NCBI GenBank assembly: GCA_004352715.1
Contig: SCFE01000039.1
Coordinates: forward strand, 62,001 to 126,000
Direction: 5' to 3'
DNA: 64,000 nt
Source of the DNA: Hofstenia miamia
Lineage: Eukaryota > Xenacoelomorpha > Acoela
Below, piece by piece: positions 39,601-45,474 of the stretch; the stretch's first letter is position 1, and each line of letters opens with the position of its first letter. The position numbers and the translations under genes were made by a program. The notes beneath the pieces were generated by a model. That model was not told where the DNA came from. It did no database searches and was given only the letters and a program-made list of their open reading frames with translations.

Positions 39601-42540
39601 ATTTTTTCTAGTTCGAAACTGTATTTAGGATAGCTAGAACATTTTCTTTTGCTGATGGAGGACAGGCTGTGTACATGTGCTCTCCAACAGAATTACAACG
39701 GATTACCGTTTCTGCCGATCTAAGGTATAATTTCAATCACGATGTTATCTATGCAATGATATTTCTTTATTTTAACTTCACATCTTGTCTGAGTTCATAT
39801 TAATTGGAACTCTAACTTATGTTAATAAGTTTAATATTCTTTTAACGATACAATTGTCTTTGCTTACTAACATTTCTAATCAGACTAAAGTTCAAATAAT
39901 GGTAAATTGCTTCTGTAGTGAGTTCAAAACCCAATCGAACGTTGCATTCAATCAATTTCGAAGTGAGCAGACCAGCAGCTCGCTAACTATACCAAAAGAT
40001 TTTTCACTTGAATTTTTACTTGTTGAAATTTTTGATTTTCTAAAATGTTTAGTGAATCGTTGAATGAGATGCTTGGACTTTTATTCCTTCCTATTGAAAT
40101 GCCAGAACAACCACGAAGAGGGTTTTTTAAAGGGTTGTTCGGCAGTGTTGCAGGGTCCTTTGATCGAGAAGAGCTGTGTAAGTTAATACTTGCATACTGT
40201 GCAATTATTCATACATTCATTGTACAATTCTCATTTCATATTTTAGTTGGCGAAGCGAGTGGGAAAGCTTCCAAAGGCTTAGCTCGGCATATTCCTGGCT
40301 CAGGTAATATGGATGGCGTCAAGGCTGCGAGTGGGAGTGCTGCAGCTGAAGCCATGCGTGCAAGACAGGTATGACCATGTTTTCTGATTTGCATGTAAAT
40401 TTCTAGAATTCCTTATTATGCTGTGATTTTATTTGTTTTCTCTTCGCATAAATATTATACGAGGATACAAATGGAGACTATATGCCACGGAAGTCAACCT
40501 ATCGTCTTACTGCCAGGAACGGAACTTTGATGAAAATAACTTGAATTTTCAATAATATATACATGCATATTGAAAGCATATAAAACGTTTTTCGACGTCC
40601 AATGAATAATATATTTTACTCTTTCCAGTTCCTGTTTGTTTTGCACTGTACAAGCATTTTTCGGTTATAATTTGTTAGGTTTTAATAGCTTGTGAACACG
40701 ATTATTCAATTATTATGAAGCATGACTCTTGTTATCTGCAAATTATACATTGTCAAAGAGCAACAATCATAAAATGCCCTTGATTTCCCTTTAAAATGGA
40801 TGGGTTCTAGTCCTAACTGACTTCTGTTATTTGTATTGCAATTATATTGTACGTTAACAATTTTTCGATTTTGTGTACTATAATTGGAGCTATTGATGAA
40901 ATTTGCAATTTTTTAGTTGTCATGAACCAAAATTCACGTTTTACTTATGATAATATTACGTAATTAAAAAGTTATTTGTTCATAATTTGTTCTTCATATT
41001 TTGTTCCTTTTTGCATAAACTTCAATTTTCATTGAAATATTTTTCATTGTTTGTTAGAGCAAGTTCGACGATGTAAGTTTTTTAATGTCTTAGTTTTTAA
41101 TTTAAATGTTTATCATTGGATGTTTGCTTAGAAGTCTTCGATATTTTTGAATTCAAAATTTCATCTATACATTTTATTAGTTACAAAGATTGTTTTTAAC
41201 ATTTTTTAAGCAGTATATGTATATTTGGAACTCAGTAGTATGTCGTGGTTTGCTCATTTGGAATTGATTTGAGATTAGTTCCATTTGAGTCATGCCTCTA
41301 TTTTAGTTATTAACAGAACGCGGTGAAAAACTGAGTTCAGTGGAAGATGCTACTGCGAATATGAGATTAGAAGCAGAGCGCTTCTCCCAAATCTCTGCAC
41401 AGCTTGCTGAAGAGTCAAGACAAAGTGCTAAATGGTATACTTGCATGTGCATGGGTCAGACATGAACAGTGGGTCCGGTCTGAGTCCAGACCCGGGTACG
41501 GATTAGTATGAGACGTATCGTTATAGAGATTTCTTTGTAGTTTTATGTTATATGTGAATTTCACAATTTTACTTAACGTTTTTTTTCTTGGCAAAGCAAC
41601 AGGTTTTTTTAAATCAACTTAGAAATCGTTAAGTAAGTTGATTTCTAAAAATATTGTAAAACTTGTCGTAGAATGGGTCTGGTTCTGAGCGACTCTAGTC
41701 TAATCCTTATCAGGATACAGGTAGTGGACCAATAACTCAATGCTGGCATGGTTTTGCATGTTAAGAATGAGTATCATTTGGGTTGCTATCGCAGCTACTT
41801 AGATGTTAGCAATGGATGGTGGAAATGTATACAATGTTACCCAAAAAACTGGTGTCAAAATCGTTGAAATATTCAAATTCAAAATTATTTTTTTAAAACA
41901 TCTGATATTTTATATTCGTTATCCTATATTTAGTTGTAGATGTTAGAGATTATCTTAACTTTCCTTGTATCTCGTTCAAATTATTTACAATTTTATTTTT
42001 CTTTTCTTTTAAACGTATTTCAAATAATTAAAACATGTATAATGCATGCTGAATGTTGCAGAAAAATTGTGTTTATATTTCTCCAGGACTTGATAAATTA
42101 GAAGTACTGCTTATTCTGCTTTCTGTAGAGCTACGTTTTTAATAGAACTTTGTTTCACTGTTGTCTCTGCAAGCATTACTTCTGATAGACATTGTACGTA
42201 GCCAAATTATTCTAGTCCACTTGTTTAGTATTTAGTATTTTGTTTTCAATGATAGATGTTTCGAATTAATGCGTCATTAATCAGTTAAAATTTTGCAATA
42301 TCCGTGTAAATGAATGTAAAGCATGTTTTCATTTACAGCCATTAATGCGAAAGTAGAAATTTCGGATTGCATGAATGGTCATTTATTGTTTAATTTGTTT
42401 AGGCCCTTGATGAGCGCGGTGAAAAACTTGGCGAATTGGAAGAGCGGGCAAAGCTAATGAGCGCCAATGCACAGCGGTTTTCTAAGAATGCACAAGCATT
42501 GCGGAAGCAATTACAAGAGCGAAAGTGGTATCAACTTTAA
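381..42540 (+). CDS. STXBP5-like (tomosyn): Tomosyn (syntaxin-binding protein 5 family), 3' half of a multi-exon gene
   Basis: Tomosyns are soluble inhibitors of vesicle fusion: two N-terminal WD40 propellers precede a C-terminal R-SNARE coil that binds syntaxin/SNAP-25 in place of synaptobrevin. The chain seen here is 381-591, 11190-11364, 12081-12200, 20979-21086, 23386-23523, 33185-33364, 37145-37253, 39629-39724, 40053-40177, 40247-40368, then an alternative terminal exon at 41307-41465 or 42403-42540. Each junction has AG/GT borders and matching phase (0,1,1,1,1,1,2,2,1,0). The order of conserved blocks follows the vertebrate protein: GIAILD, SRSRSSSMSS, SLWVGTNLGSV, DPWRDPN, STDKEAKVFSLPSQ, ANGHIVTYSLPSLRPL, IARTF, RGFFKGLFG, FGEASGKAS, ALDERGEKL and terminal KWYQL. 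The core exons give about 507 codons. The first propeller lies upstream of the window. The basic segment that precedes the SRSRSSS block in vertebrates was not found. Identity is secure; exact isoforms are inferred. Confidence 0.95.
2360..2680. mobile_element. Candidate hAT-type MITE, 321 bp
   Basis: The stretch is flanked by aatagctt (2352-2359) and tatagctt (2681-2688), a 7/8 match of the length expected for a hAT target-site duplication. The ends begin tttaccgtat and, on the other strand, ttacagtacg. Inside are several AAACCG/TACCG motifs typical of subterminal hAT repeats. Terminal similarity is weak, so this is tentative. Confidence 0.35.
3073..3198 (+). other. GC-richer open stretch, possible cassette exon
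   Basis: An island clearly richer in G+C than its surroundings stays open in one frame from a possible acceptor (cgaaatag). It encodes a Ser/Arg-rich peptide with LLSRSRSSASQKSAYSSHTG. This lies in the tomosyn linker position, where Ser-rich alternative exons occur in other animals. The better donor (gtaggac at 3188) would leave the wrong phase. A weak donor at 3199 would give 126 nt and keep the frame. It may equally be repeat sequence. Confidence 0.2.
3636..3928. repeat. Near-identical direct copies flanking a single N
   Basis: Segment 3636-3781 is repeated at 3783-3928 with only a couple of substitutions, and one N (3782) sits exactly between the copies. This is the signature of two overlapping contig ends or haplotypes that were joined instead of merged. 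Confidence 0.85.
5117..5580. mobile_element. Possible pogo/Tigger-like non-autonomous element
   Basis: The left end reads agttcaacctctccatagtt; the right end on the other strand reads acaatggaactctctacatt. Both resemble the aacctct-type ends of pogo/Tigger transposons, next to TA dinucleotides. An internal direct repeat (agagaggttaactttagaga at about 5450 and a near copy at about 5535) supports repeat origin. Terminal match is imperfect. Confidence 0.3.
5681..6390 (-). pseudogene. hAT-family transposase relic with BED-type zinc finger
   Basis: On the minus strand, just left of 6370, the translation contains CYKCDKVYKHSHCPGIGSLK followed by YHYTK. This is the C-x2-C...H-x4-5-H pattern of the BED finger that opens many hAT transposases. 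Further along, in shifted frames, come SLSVVHDSNLRNCFEICATE (like the PFSVVENxxFRxLL motif after the finger) and SCGFPNLVHSTFYAQCYYRL, which could be the C-x2-H region. Stops and frameshifts separate the pieces, so it is dead. It is a possible distant source of trans-acting hAT functions for the MITEs in this window, but no direct link is visible. Confidence 0.45.
8100..8886 (-). pseudogene. Possible mariner/Tc1-like transposase relic
   Basis: The minus-strand translation near 8345-8300 reads SMYDNARAHIS, close to the HDNARxH motif around the second catalytic Asp of mariner transposases. An open stretch of 60 codons (8886-8704) lies upstream on the same strand but was not recognised. Multiple stops intervene. 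The call rests on one motif. Confidence 0.3.
11190..11364 (+). CDS. Tomosyn exon: Ser/Arg-rich linker
   Basis: The acceptor is tgttaacag and the donor gtacat; phase 0 in, phase 1 out, fitting its neighbours. The exon is much richer in G+C than its surroundings and encodes VATSGSSSSSRGGRRR, then a Ser/Thr/Arg-rich low-complexity stretch ending SSTDGLSSGGGNFTD. It occupies the hypervariable linker between the propellers and the R-SNARE, a region alternatively spliced and phosphorylated in other tomosyns. Another frame is also open, but phase matching favours this one. Confidence 0.75.
12081..12200 (+). CDS. Tomosyn exon: SRSRSSS linker motif
   Basis: The acceptor is tattttttag and the donor is gtagtt; phase 1 to 1. 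It encodes DKTDGSNLSRSRSSSMSS and then a segment ending CLSFLHVAPLKT. This corresponds to the vertebrate SFSRSRSSSVTSIDKE...ALHFCETFTRKT block, where the linker re-enters the propeller. The Arg-x-Arg-Ser-Ser-Ser core is a plausible basophilic kinase site. Confidence 0.9.
12966..14729 (-). pseudogene. piggyBac-family transposase, inactivated
   Basis: On the minus strand a start at 14729 opens MTAKHLRQSRMNAEQALA and an acidic N-terminal region typical of piggyBac transposases. It meets a stop within about 45 codons. The catalytic-core region follows in shifted frames: 14064-13810 contains DEQLVSSRCR and NPSKPGKYVELYRWCAD. The last open block (13367-12966, 133 codons) has DVGALNTFTIYNLCHLNW and ends in a Cys-rich finger with CALC, CNPTTKMPRC and VECSNC, as in the piggyBac C-terminal domain. 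Several stops and frameshifts make it non-functional. It lies antisense in a tomosyn intron. Confidence 0.9.
14849..14889. repeat. piggyBac terminal repeat with TTAA target site
   Basis: Reading inward on the minus strand from 14889, TTAA is followed by ccctcggagggccaacgtgt. TTAA plus a CCC-starting terminus is the hallmark of piggyBac ends. Just inside is a perfect 9-bp hairpin, gtgtgattt / aaatcacac with a 3-nt loop (14849-14869). The matching left end was not found upstream of 12966, so that side is truncated or too diverged. Confidence 0.75.
16770..17261. mobile_element. hAT-type MITE, 492 bp, exact 8-bp target duplication
   Basis: Both sides carry gttccgag (16762-16769 and 17262-17269). 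The ends are tagagatgagcgcggtacag and, on the other strand, tagagatgagtacggtgcgg. No transposase is encoded. Subterminal ccgcaa/accgc motifs recur inside. Exact 8-bp duplications with TAGAG-type ends identify the hAT superfamily. Confidence 0.85.
18274..18576. repeat. Inverted-repeat element of about 300 bp
   Basis: The left end acttatcaacgag and the right end ctcgttgacaagt are inverted copies with one mismatch. The interior has repeated ggctcggctctg motifs near both ends (about 18333 and 18533). It looks like a palindromic MITE, but flanking target-site duplications were not seen. Confidence 0.4.
19762..20140. mobile_element. hAT-type MITE, 379 bp, exact 8-bp target duplication
   Basis: Both flanks read ccccagtg (19754-19761 and 20141-20148). 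The 19-bp ends are tactgttctgcgaccatgg and, on the other strand, tagtgttctgtgaccaagg, three mismatches. Subterminal ggccgg/acggcc and cggctacgg motifs recur at both ends, as in hAT elements whose transposase binds short subterminal repeats. No coding capacity. Confidence 0.85.
20979..21086 (+). CDS. Tomosyn exon: WVGTNLGS propeller blade
   Basis: The acceptor is tgttttag and the donor gtaagt; phase 1 to 1. The translation contains QPYQASLWVGTNLGSVVPLF, matching the vertebrate PCLWVGTTLGTVLVIAL strand of the second propeller. Confidence 0.9.
21087..23385 (+). other. Tomosyn intron
   Basis: It contains one small MITE candidate (22130-22265). The rest is AT-rich and nothing else is recognised. 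Confidence 0.7.
22130..22265. mobile_element. Small hAT-like MITE, 136 bp
   Basis: The ends are caggggtttactc and, on the other strand, cagggctgtactc (11 of 13 match). The flanks are catgaaca (22122-22129) and catgtcga (22266-22273), a decayed 5/8 target duplication. No coding capacity. Confidence 0.45.
23386..23523 (+). CDS. Tomosyn exon: FIDANG...DPWRDPN
   Basis: The acceptor is gttttttag and the donor gtatac; phase 1 to 1. It encodes SVFTAKGVISTIGFIDANG and SLSDPWRDPNLSN, matching vertebrate LKGAILRMAFLDTTG...EPWREHN. It ends in the basic EEPKRK that precedes a variable loop. A (TA)n tract lies about 100 nt into the following intron (23623-23647). Confidence 0.9.
23623..23647. repeat. (TA)n microsatellite
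   Basis: An uninterrupted TA run just downstream of a tomosyn donor site; it inflates an apparent reading frame there. Confidence 0.9.
26091..26668. repeat. Direct duplication of about 269 bp with a 36-bp copied filler
   Basis: Segment 26091-26359 recurs at 26398-26668 with a few differences. The join (26360-26395) is a 36-bp exact copy of 24940-24975, beginning tagcgttaaaaaacccacct. A filler taken from about 1.4 kb upstream suggests template switching during copying, or an assembly error. Confidence 0.85.
28599..29430. other. Assembly gap (832 N)
   Basis: The left edge is a (TA)n tract (28567-28597). The 38 nt after the gap duplicate 30709-30747, inside the hAT-like element downstream. Nothing can be annotated inside. 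Confidence 0.95.
30243..31215. mobile_element. hAT-like non-autonomous element, about 973 bp
   Basis: The flanks are cttatcac (30235-30242) and tttatcac (31216-31223), a 7/8 match. The ends start tagagctatt and, on the other strand, tagggcgaac. The terminal inverted repeat is short and weak, but repeated aaaaaattgacc/ttttttacc motifs occur near both ends. No transposase is readable. Confidence 0.4.
31514..31901. mobile_element. hAT-like MITE, 388 bp, CAGGG ends
   Basis: The ends are cagggccgtagtcaagg and, on the other strand, cagggtcgtggctag. They resemble the cagggGcgtagccag ends of widespread animal hAT MITEs. The flanks are ccatttgt (31506-31513) and ctgtttgt (31902-31909), 6/8 identical. 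No coding capacity. Confidence 0.55.
32100..32330. other. Unassigned open island
   Basis: The stretch is GC-richer than its surroundings and open in a plus frame, which reads HEDTVTIVVDYYSKAANRR, faintly like the VVxDYYSK strand of retroviral-type integrases. It is also open in a minus frame (106 codons, 32292-31972). Neither reading matches a family I can name. A decayed transposon is likely. Confidence 0.15.
33185..33364 (+). CDS. Tomosyn exon: STDKEAKVFSLPSQ propeller blade
   Basis: The acceptor is tttgtttag and the donor gtaagt; phase 1 to 1. The translation includes ALLIVSTDKEAKVFSLPSQT, then CAFKVKLTETSYVVRSDIIP. It closely follows vertebrate SEKQAKVISLPTQNCAYKQNITETSFVLRGDIV. This is one of the most conserved tomosyn blocks in the window. 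Confidence 0.97.
34641..34788. mobile_element. Palindromic MITE, 148 bp, 38-bp inverted ends
   Basis: The outermost bases are tagggctcaaacgatacaaa and, on the other strand, cagggtgcaaacgatacaac. Similarity continues through ctaaaccaat, giving about 33 matches in 38. Only about 72 bp lie between the arms. The CAGGG/TAGGG start suggests a hAT relative, but no target-site duplication is recognisable. Transcripts could fold into a long hairpin. Confidence 0.7.
36286..37018. repeat. Duplicated about 357-bp block around a 19-N gap
   Basis: Segment 36286-36643 and segment 36663-37018 are near identical, beginning in the same (TA)n run and ending gtataaatat, with N at 36644-36662. Most likely a collapsed or unmerged overlap at a microsatellite. 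Confidence 0.85.
37145..37253 (+). CDS. Tomosyn exon: CLACYIANGHIVTYSLPSLRPL
   Basis: The acceptor is gtttag and the donor gtaaac; phase 1 in, phase 2 out. It encodes GVCLACYIANGHIVTYSLPS followed by LRPLMDSDFLPLTDL, matching vertebrate VCLACFCANGHIMTFSLPS and LRPLLDVYYLPLTNM. The split Arg codon can be completed by either downstream exon. Confidence 0.97.
39456..39533 (+). CDS. Tomosyn cassette exon, 78 nt
   Basis: The acceptor is ttcttttctag and the donor gtgagt. It enters and leaves at phase 2, so including it adds exactly 26 residues: GIKPLKYIEFYEFDLTDM and IPDHRSE. Neighbouring exons join in frame without it, giving the vertebrate-like LPLTDLR-IARTF. It would lengthen a loop between propeller strands. 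Whether it is optional or constitutive cannot be told from DNA. Confidence 0.7.
39629..39724 (+). CDS. Tomosyn exon: IARTFSF...SPTELQR
   Basis: The acceptor is gtatttag and the donor gtataa; phase 2 to 2. It encodes IARTFSFADGGQAVYMCSPT and ELQRITVSADL, matching vertebrate IARTFCFTNNGQALYLVSPT and EIQRLTYSQE. Confidence 0.95.
40053..40177 (+). CDS. Tomosyn exon: RRGFFKGLFG tail motif
   Basis: The acceptor is aaatgtttag and the donor gtaagt; phase 2 in, phase 1 out. It encodes ESLNEMLGLLFLPIEMPEQP, RRGFFKGLFGSVAG and SFDREEL. The RGFFKGLFG-x-DREELFGE sequence is diagnostic of the tomosyn/L(2)gl tail that leads into the SNARE coil. Confidence 0.97.
40247..40368 (+). CDS. Tomosyn exon: FGEASGKAS...IPG linker to R-SNARE
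   Basis: The acceptor is catattttag and the donor gtatga; phase 1 in, phase 0 out. It encodes GEASGKASKGLARHIPGSGN and ends AAAEAMRARQ, immediately N-terminal to the SNARE motif. Confidence 0.95.
41058..41072 (+). CDS. Candidate 15-nt microexon (SKFDD)
   Basis: A pyrimidine-rich acceptor (cattgtttgttag) is followed by agcaagttcgacgat and a consensus donor gtaagt. The length is a multiple of three and both borders are phase 0, exactly where exon 40247-40368 ends and the SNARE exons begin. Inclusion would insert SKFDD just before the coil. Tiny frame-preserving exons are common in neuronal exocytosis genes. Splice-site quality is the only evidence. Confidence 0.5.
41307..41465 (+). CDS. Tomosyn alternative R-SNARE terminal exon A
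   Basis: The acceptor is ctctattttag, phase 0. It encodes LLTERGEKLSSVEDATANMR, then LEAERFSQISAQLAEESRQS and AKWY, followed by TCMCMGQT and a stop. The heptad pattern and central zero-layer Arg position parallel exon B, and both share ERGEKL and KWY, so the two are diverged copies. A weak GT inside KW (gtatac at 41435) is in a phase that no later exon fits, so I read this as a self-terminating isoform with a Cys-x-Cys tail. Confidence 0.8.
   Translation, partial: LLTERGEKLSSVEDATANMRLEAERFSQISAQLAEESRQSAKWYTCMCMGQT
42403..42540 (+). CDS. Tomosyn alternative R-SNARE terminal exon B (canonical)
   Basis: The acceptor is tttgtttag, phase 0; the stop is at 42538-42540. It encodes ALDERGEKLGELEERAKLMS, ANAQRFSKNAQALRKQLQ and ERKWYQL. 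This is the typical tomosyn end (vertebrate ALDERGQKLGDLEERTAAM...KWYQF). It is the R-SNARE that forms the four-helix bundle with syntaxin and SNAP-25. Confidence 0.97.
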   Translation, partial: ALDERGEKLGELEERAKLMSANAQRFSKNAQALRKQLQERKWYQL

Positions 42541-42856
42541 CTGAGCTTGCATGTTTGGAATTGATTATCTTCTCTAGAAAGATCATTGTTGTACATAGTT
42601 GGGCTTCTTATATTGCTTAGGCTCAGATTTTCAATGAGCATGGCAGATGTTACCGTGACAATTGTGTGTATAAATCGAATGATCTATAAATTTGGAATTT
42701 GTCACTATTTAATATTTTAATACTAAAATTTTATTTTATTTTCTCTCTCAATTATCCATTGATTAATAGATCGTACCCGAATTTTGAATATAAAAAAATT
42801 TTTTGAACCCATTTTCTTAGACTATTTATTTTCTGCTGTTTGCTAATTTTACGCTC

Positions 42857-42862
42857 AATAAA
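42857..42862 (+). terminator. Likely tomosyn polyadenylation signal
   Basis: An AATAAA hexamer lies about 320 nt after the exon B stop in AT-rich sequence. It is the first perfect copy I see after the stop; cleavage there is inferred. Confidence 0.45.
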
Positions 42863-43289
42863 AAATTGGATTGTGTTAAAAATATGGAATTAAATTTACA
42901 AAAGGTTAAACATTTATTCAAATTTGTTGTTTGTTACCCGCTATATTTTAATTTTTTAAGCATGAAAACCCTTTAAATGTATAGTATAAAATTGACGACA
43001 TGCAGATTATAATACTAATACTAAAATTCATTTGCAAGCCTCTTGATATGATTGATATGAACACGAAGATGAGAAACAAAATATTAAAATATAATTTATT
43101 ATAAATTTATATAAAAATATTAGAATAAAAGAGATATATTTCCCTCAACTTGAGCATCGTCAGTTTGCAAAAAATGCCCTCTAAATATGCATTATTTAAT
43201 TAAAGGATATTATTTTGCAATTAAACGTTGATTGGAGGTAATATATGCTGATATATGTAATCATCTTTAGTGTTAAAACTGGGGTGCAT

Positions 43290-43590
43290 TGATATATACA
43301 TATATATACTTTCGATTACTTCTAAATTTTGGGGATGGTAGATCTTAAGATTTTGATGTCATAATTTAAGCCATATTTTGTTAAGTGTTCTGATATTGTT
43401 GACTTAGTTTCGTGCTCTTTTATTCTTATGCTTAGTTGTCTGCTACTATATCCAATATAGTCCTCACTACAGATGCAATTGATTTTTAAATAACATTGGG
43501 CTTATCGGATATCTTTGTCATTGATTTTAATTGTAGGTCTTGATTAAGCTTTTGCGTTGTATAAACAAATCTTAATTTTTTTATATAATT
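43290..43590 (-). pseudogene. Penelope-like element fragment with GIY-YIG endonuclease
   Basis: The minus strand (43480-43322) reads NCICSEDYIGYSSRQLSIRI, then KEHETKSTISEHLTKYGLNY. This is the C-x-C...YIG-x-T/S-x-R-x-L-x-x-RI-x-EH signature of the endonuclease at the C-terminus of Penelope-like retroelements. Upstream in another frame is RFVYTTQKLNQDLQLKS, like the segment that precedes the domain. One frameshift and missing RT show it is a relic. Confidence 0.65.
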
Positions 43591-43899
43591 TTTCTTTGTA
43601 TTTGATTAATCACATTTGTTGTGTGCTAACCTCTATCTTCAAATTTAAAAATGTTTTCAAAATTATTCGAATATTTTCCTGTCTTGTTCAATATTTCATC
43701 CATTGTTTCTTTATAAATTTTATAATAATTTAATAATAATAATTTATAATATTTAATTTAATAAAATTGTTAATAAAATTACTTGGATATTATAAGATAA
43801 AATATTCTTTATTCAGATAAATGTTAGCAATTAAATAACTGATAATTTATCACAAAACACATACAATTCACATAAATATAAATTTCAAAAGAAATTTTC

Positions 43900-45200
43900 C
43901 AGGCTTTGGATACATTCTAGTAATGAGTTATGGTACAGTCATTGTTATAAAATTTGTATGATTTACCAGAAATATATTTTTCTTAAGGAAGATTTTGAAA
44001 TGTTTTTTAAAAGATTTTAATTTTTCAATATTTTTAATTTCTTAAGGTAACGAATTCTAGGTTCGAACAGCGACATTAATGAAGGATTTCTTTAAAACGT
44101 CTTTCTTATACTTAACACACATAAAAAGTTTTGATCTTGAATTTTATTTATGAATAAATCGCGGCATTTTGATCACATTATAAGGTGGTAGGTTTTTGAT
44201 TAGCTTGAAGTATGGCTGCAGGGGATTCAATATGACGAGTTGTTTTGGAAAGAGAATTGATGTAGAGATGTAATGCTTAGGTTTTGATGAGTTTTTCGTG
44301 GATATATTTAATGCCCATTTAAATTGAATTTCAAGTTTTTTTATAAAGGATATTGTTTAGATCAGCAAATAAAATGTTTGTGTGATTAAGGTGCGTCATA
44401 ATAAAGGCATGGAAAAATTATCGCACACGGTGGTAGTTGCCTAACTAATAATGTCATACTTTTTGTACCTATATATAATTTTCTAACTATTAAATGAATA
44501 TGAGAGTTGAATTTTAGCTTTAAGTCAATAGTTACTCCGAGACTGAAAGTGTCTATAATAGGAACATTCATATTATTTATATTCAAAGTAATCGTAATGA
44601 CTTTTATTGGGCTGTAAATACAAAATTCTGTTTTAGCTTCATGAATATTCAACTTATGATTGCAAAAATATTTTGATAATTTATTGCAATTCAACTCTAT
44701 AAATTTCCCTGCTAGGTGACTTGATTATTATCTCTGAAAATACATGTCATCGGCATATTTGATAAAATTGCAATTAGTTATAGAATTCATGTCATTTACA
44801 TAAATAGTAAAAATAAGAGGACCTAGAATCGTTTCTTGAGGTACCCTTTGTAAAACCGGAAAGCATTCCGAAAAATGTCGTTAATTTAACTCTCTGGAAT
44901 CTTTGATTAAGGTAACTAGTTATCAATTGCTTACTACTACAAGAGAATCTTAAGTGAGATAGTTTTTCAATTAGTTTATTATGATTAATAGTATTAAAAC
45001 CTTTTGAGAGATATAAACAGGCTATAGCTACAAAATTATTAGAATCTGATGCTCTCTATCTTTCAGTAGCATTTAATAATGCATCAGTTGTTTGATAATA
45101 AATTATACTTATTTAAATGTTCCGTTATTTTATTATGTAATAATTTTTCGAATATTTTTCTTATTGGAGAAGTAATTGAAATTGCCAAATGCTTCCTCCG
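43900..45200 (-). pseudogene. Non-LTR retrotransposon fragment (RT palm to C-terminus)
   Basis: On the minus strand the order is IRKIFEKLLHNKITEHLNKY (near 45180), KAFDTINHNKLIEKLSHLRF (motif A region), ETILGPLIF (motif B region), KYADDMYF (catalytic motif C near 44750), KTEFCIYSP, FSLGVTIDLKLKFNSHI (44694-44386), and the C-terminal NSLPKEIKNIEKLKSF (about 44050). Frames change repeatedly, so it is inactive. The layout is that of CR1/jockey-like elements. The 5' end is missing, stopping about 35 nt short of the stomatin-like exon. Confidence 0.8.
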
Positions 45201-45235
45201 AAACAACCAAACTGTGCATCTGATGAATTTTACAG

Positions 45236-45474
45236 AGAGTAATGGCAACAGAAGCCCAAGCAGCCCGCACAAAGGTGATCGCTGCTGAAGGTCAGCACAA
45301 TGCATCGCTTGCATTAAAGGAAGCTTCAGTGGTGATCTCGGAAAGCCCTGTTGCACTGCAACACGTTACCTTCAAACTCTGGGTACAATTGCAGCAGAGG
45401 AAAGTTCAACAATAATATTTCCTATTCCCATCTCTATAGTCAGCTCATTCGCTAAGAAATATACTCTGCTCTAA
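45236..45474 (+). pseudogene. Stomatin-family terminal exon with a frameshift
   Basis: Stomatins are membrane-associated SPFH proteins that oligomerise and tune ion channels. After a possible acceptor (aattttacag) the translation reads RVMATEAQAARTKVIAAEGQ, then HNASLALKEASVVISESP and VALQ. This is the stomatin RAMAAEAEA...AKVIAAEGE...ALKEAS...ESPAALQ helix, about three residues shorter. At about 45360 one base is missing. In the next frame RYLQTLGTIAAEESSTIIFP continues to a stop at 45472. Earlier exons were not found within the window. It is either an orphaned decayed exon or a real last exon with a sequencing error. Confidence 0.75.

Noticed and set aside
40460-40532. Open piece DTNGDYMPRKSTYRLTARNG between tomosyn exons
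   Set aside because: No pyrimidine-rich acceptor and no donor; it ends in a stop without splice signals.
41443-41710. GC-richer gggtccggtctgag motifs after exon A
   Set aside because: Looks like a repeat, but I could not define paired ends or flanking duplications.
45084-45356. 90-codon minus-strand frame crossing the stomatin exon
   Set aside because: Its C-terminal part belongs to the non-LTR element; the N-terminal part is just the antisense of the stomatin exon.
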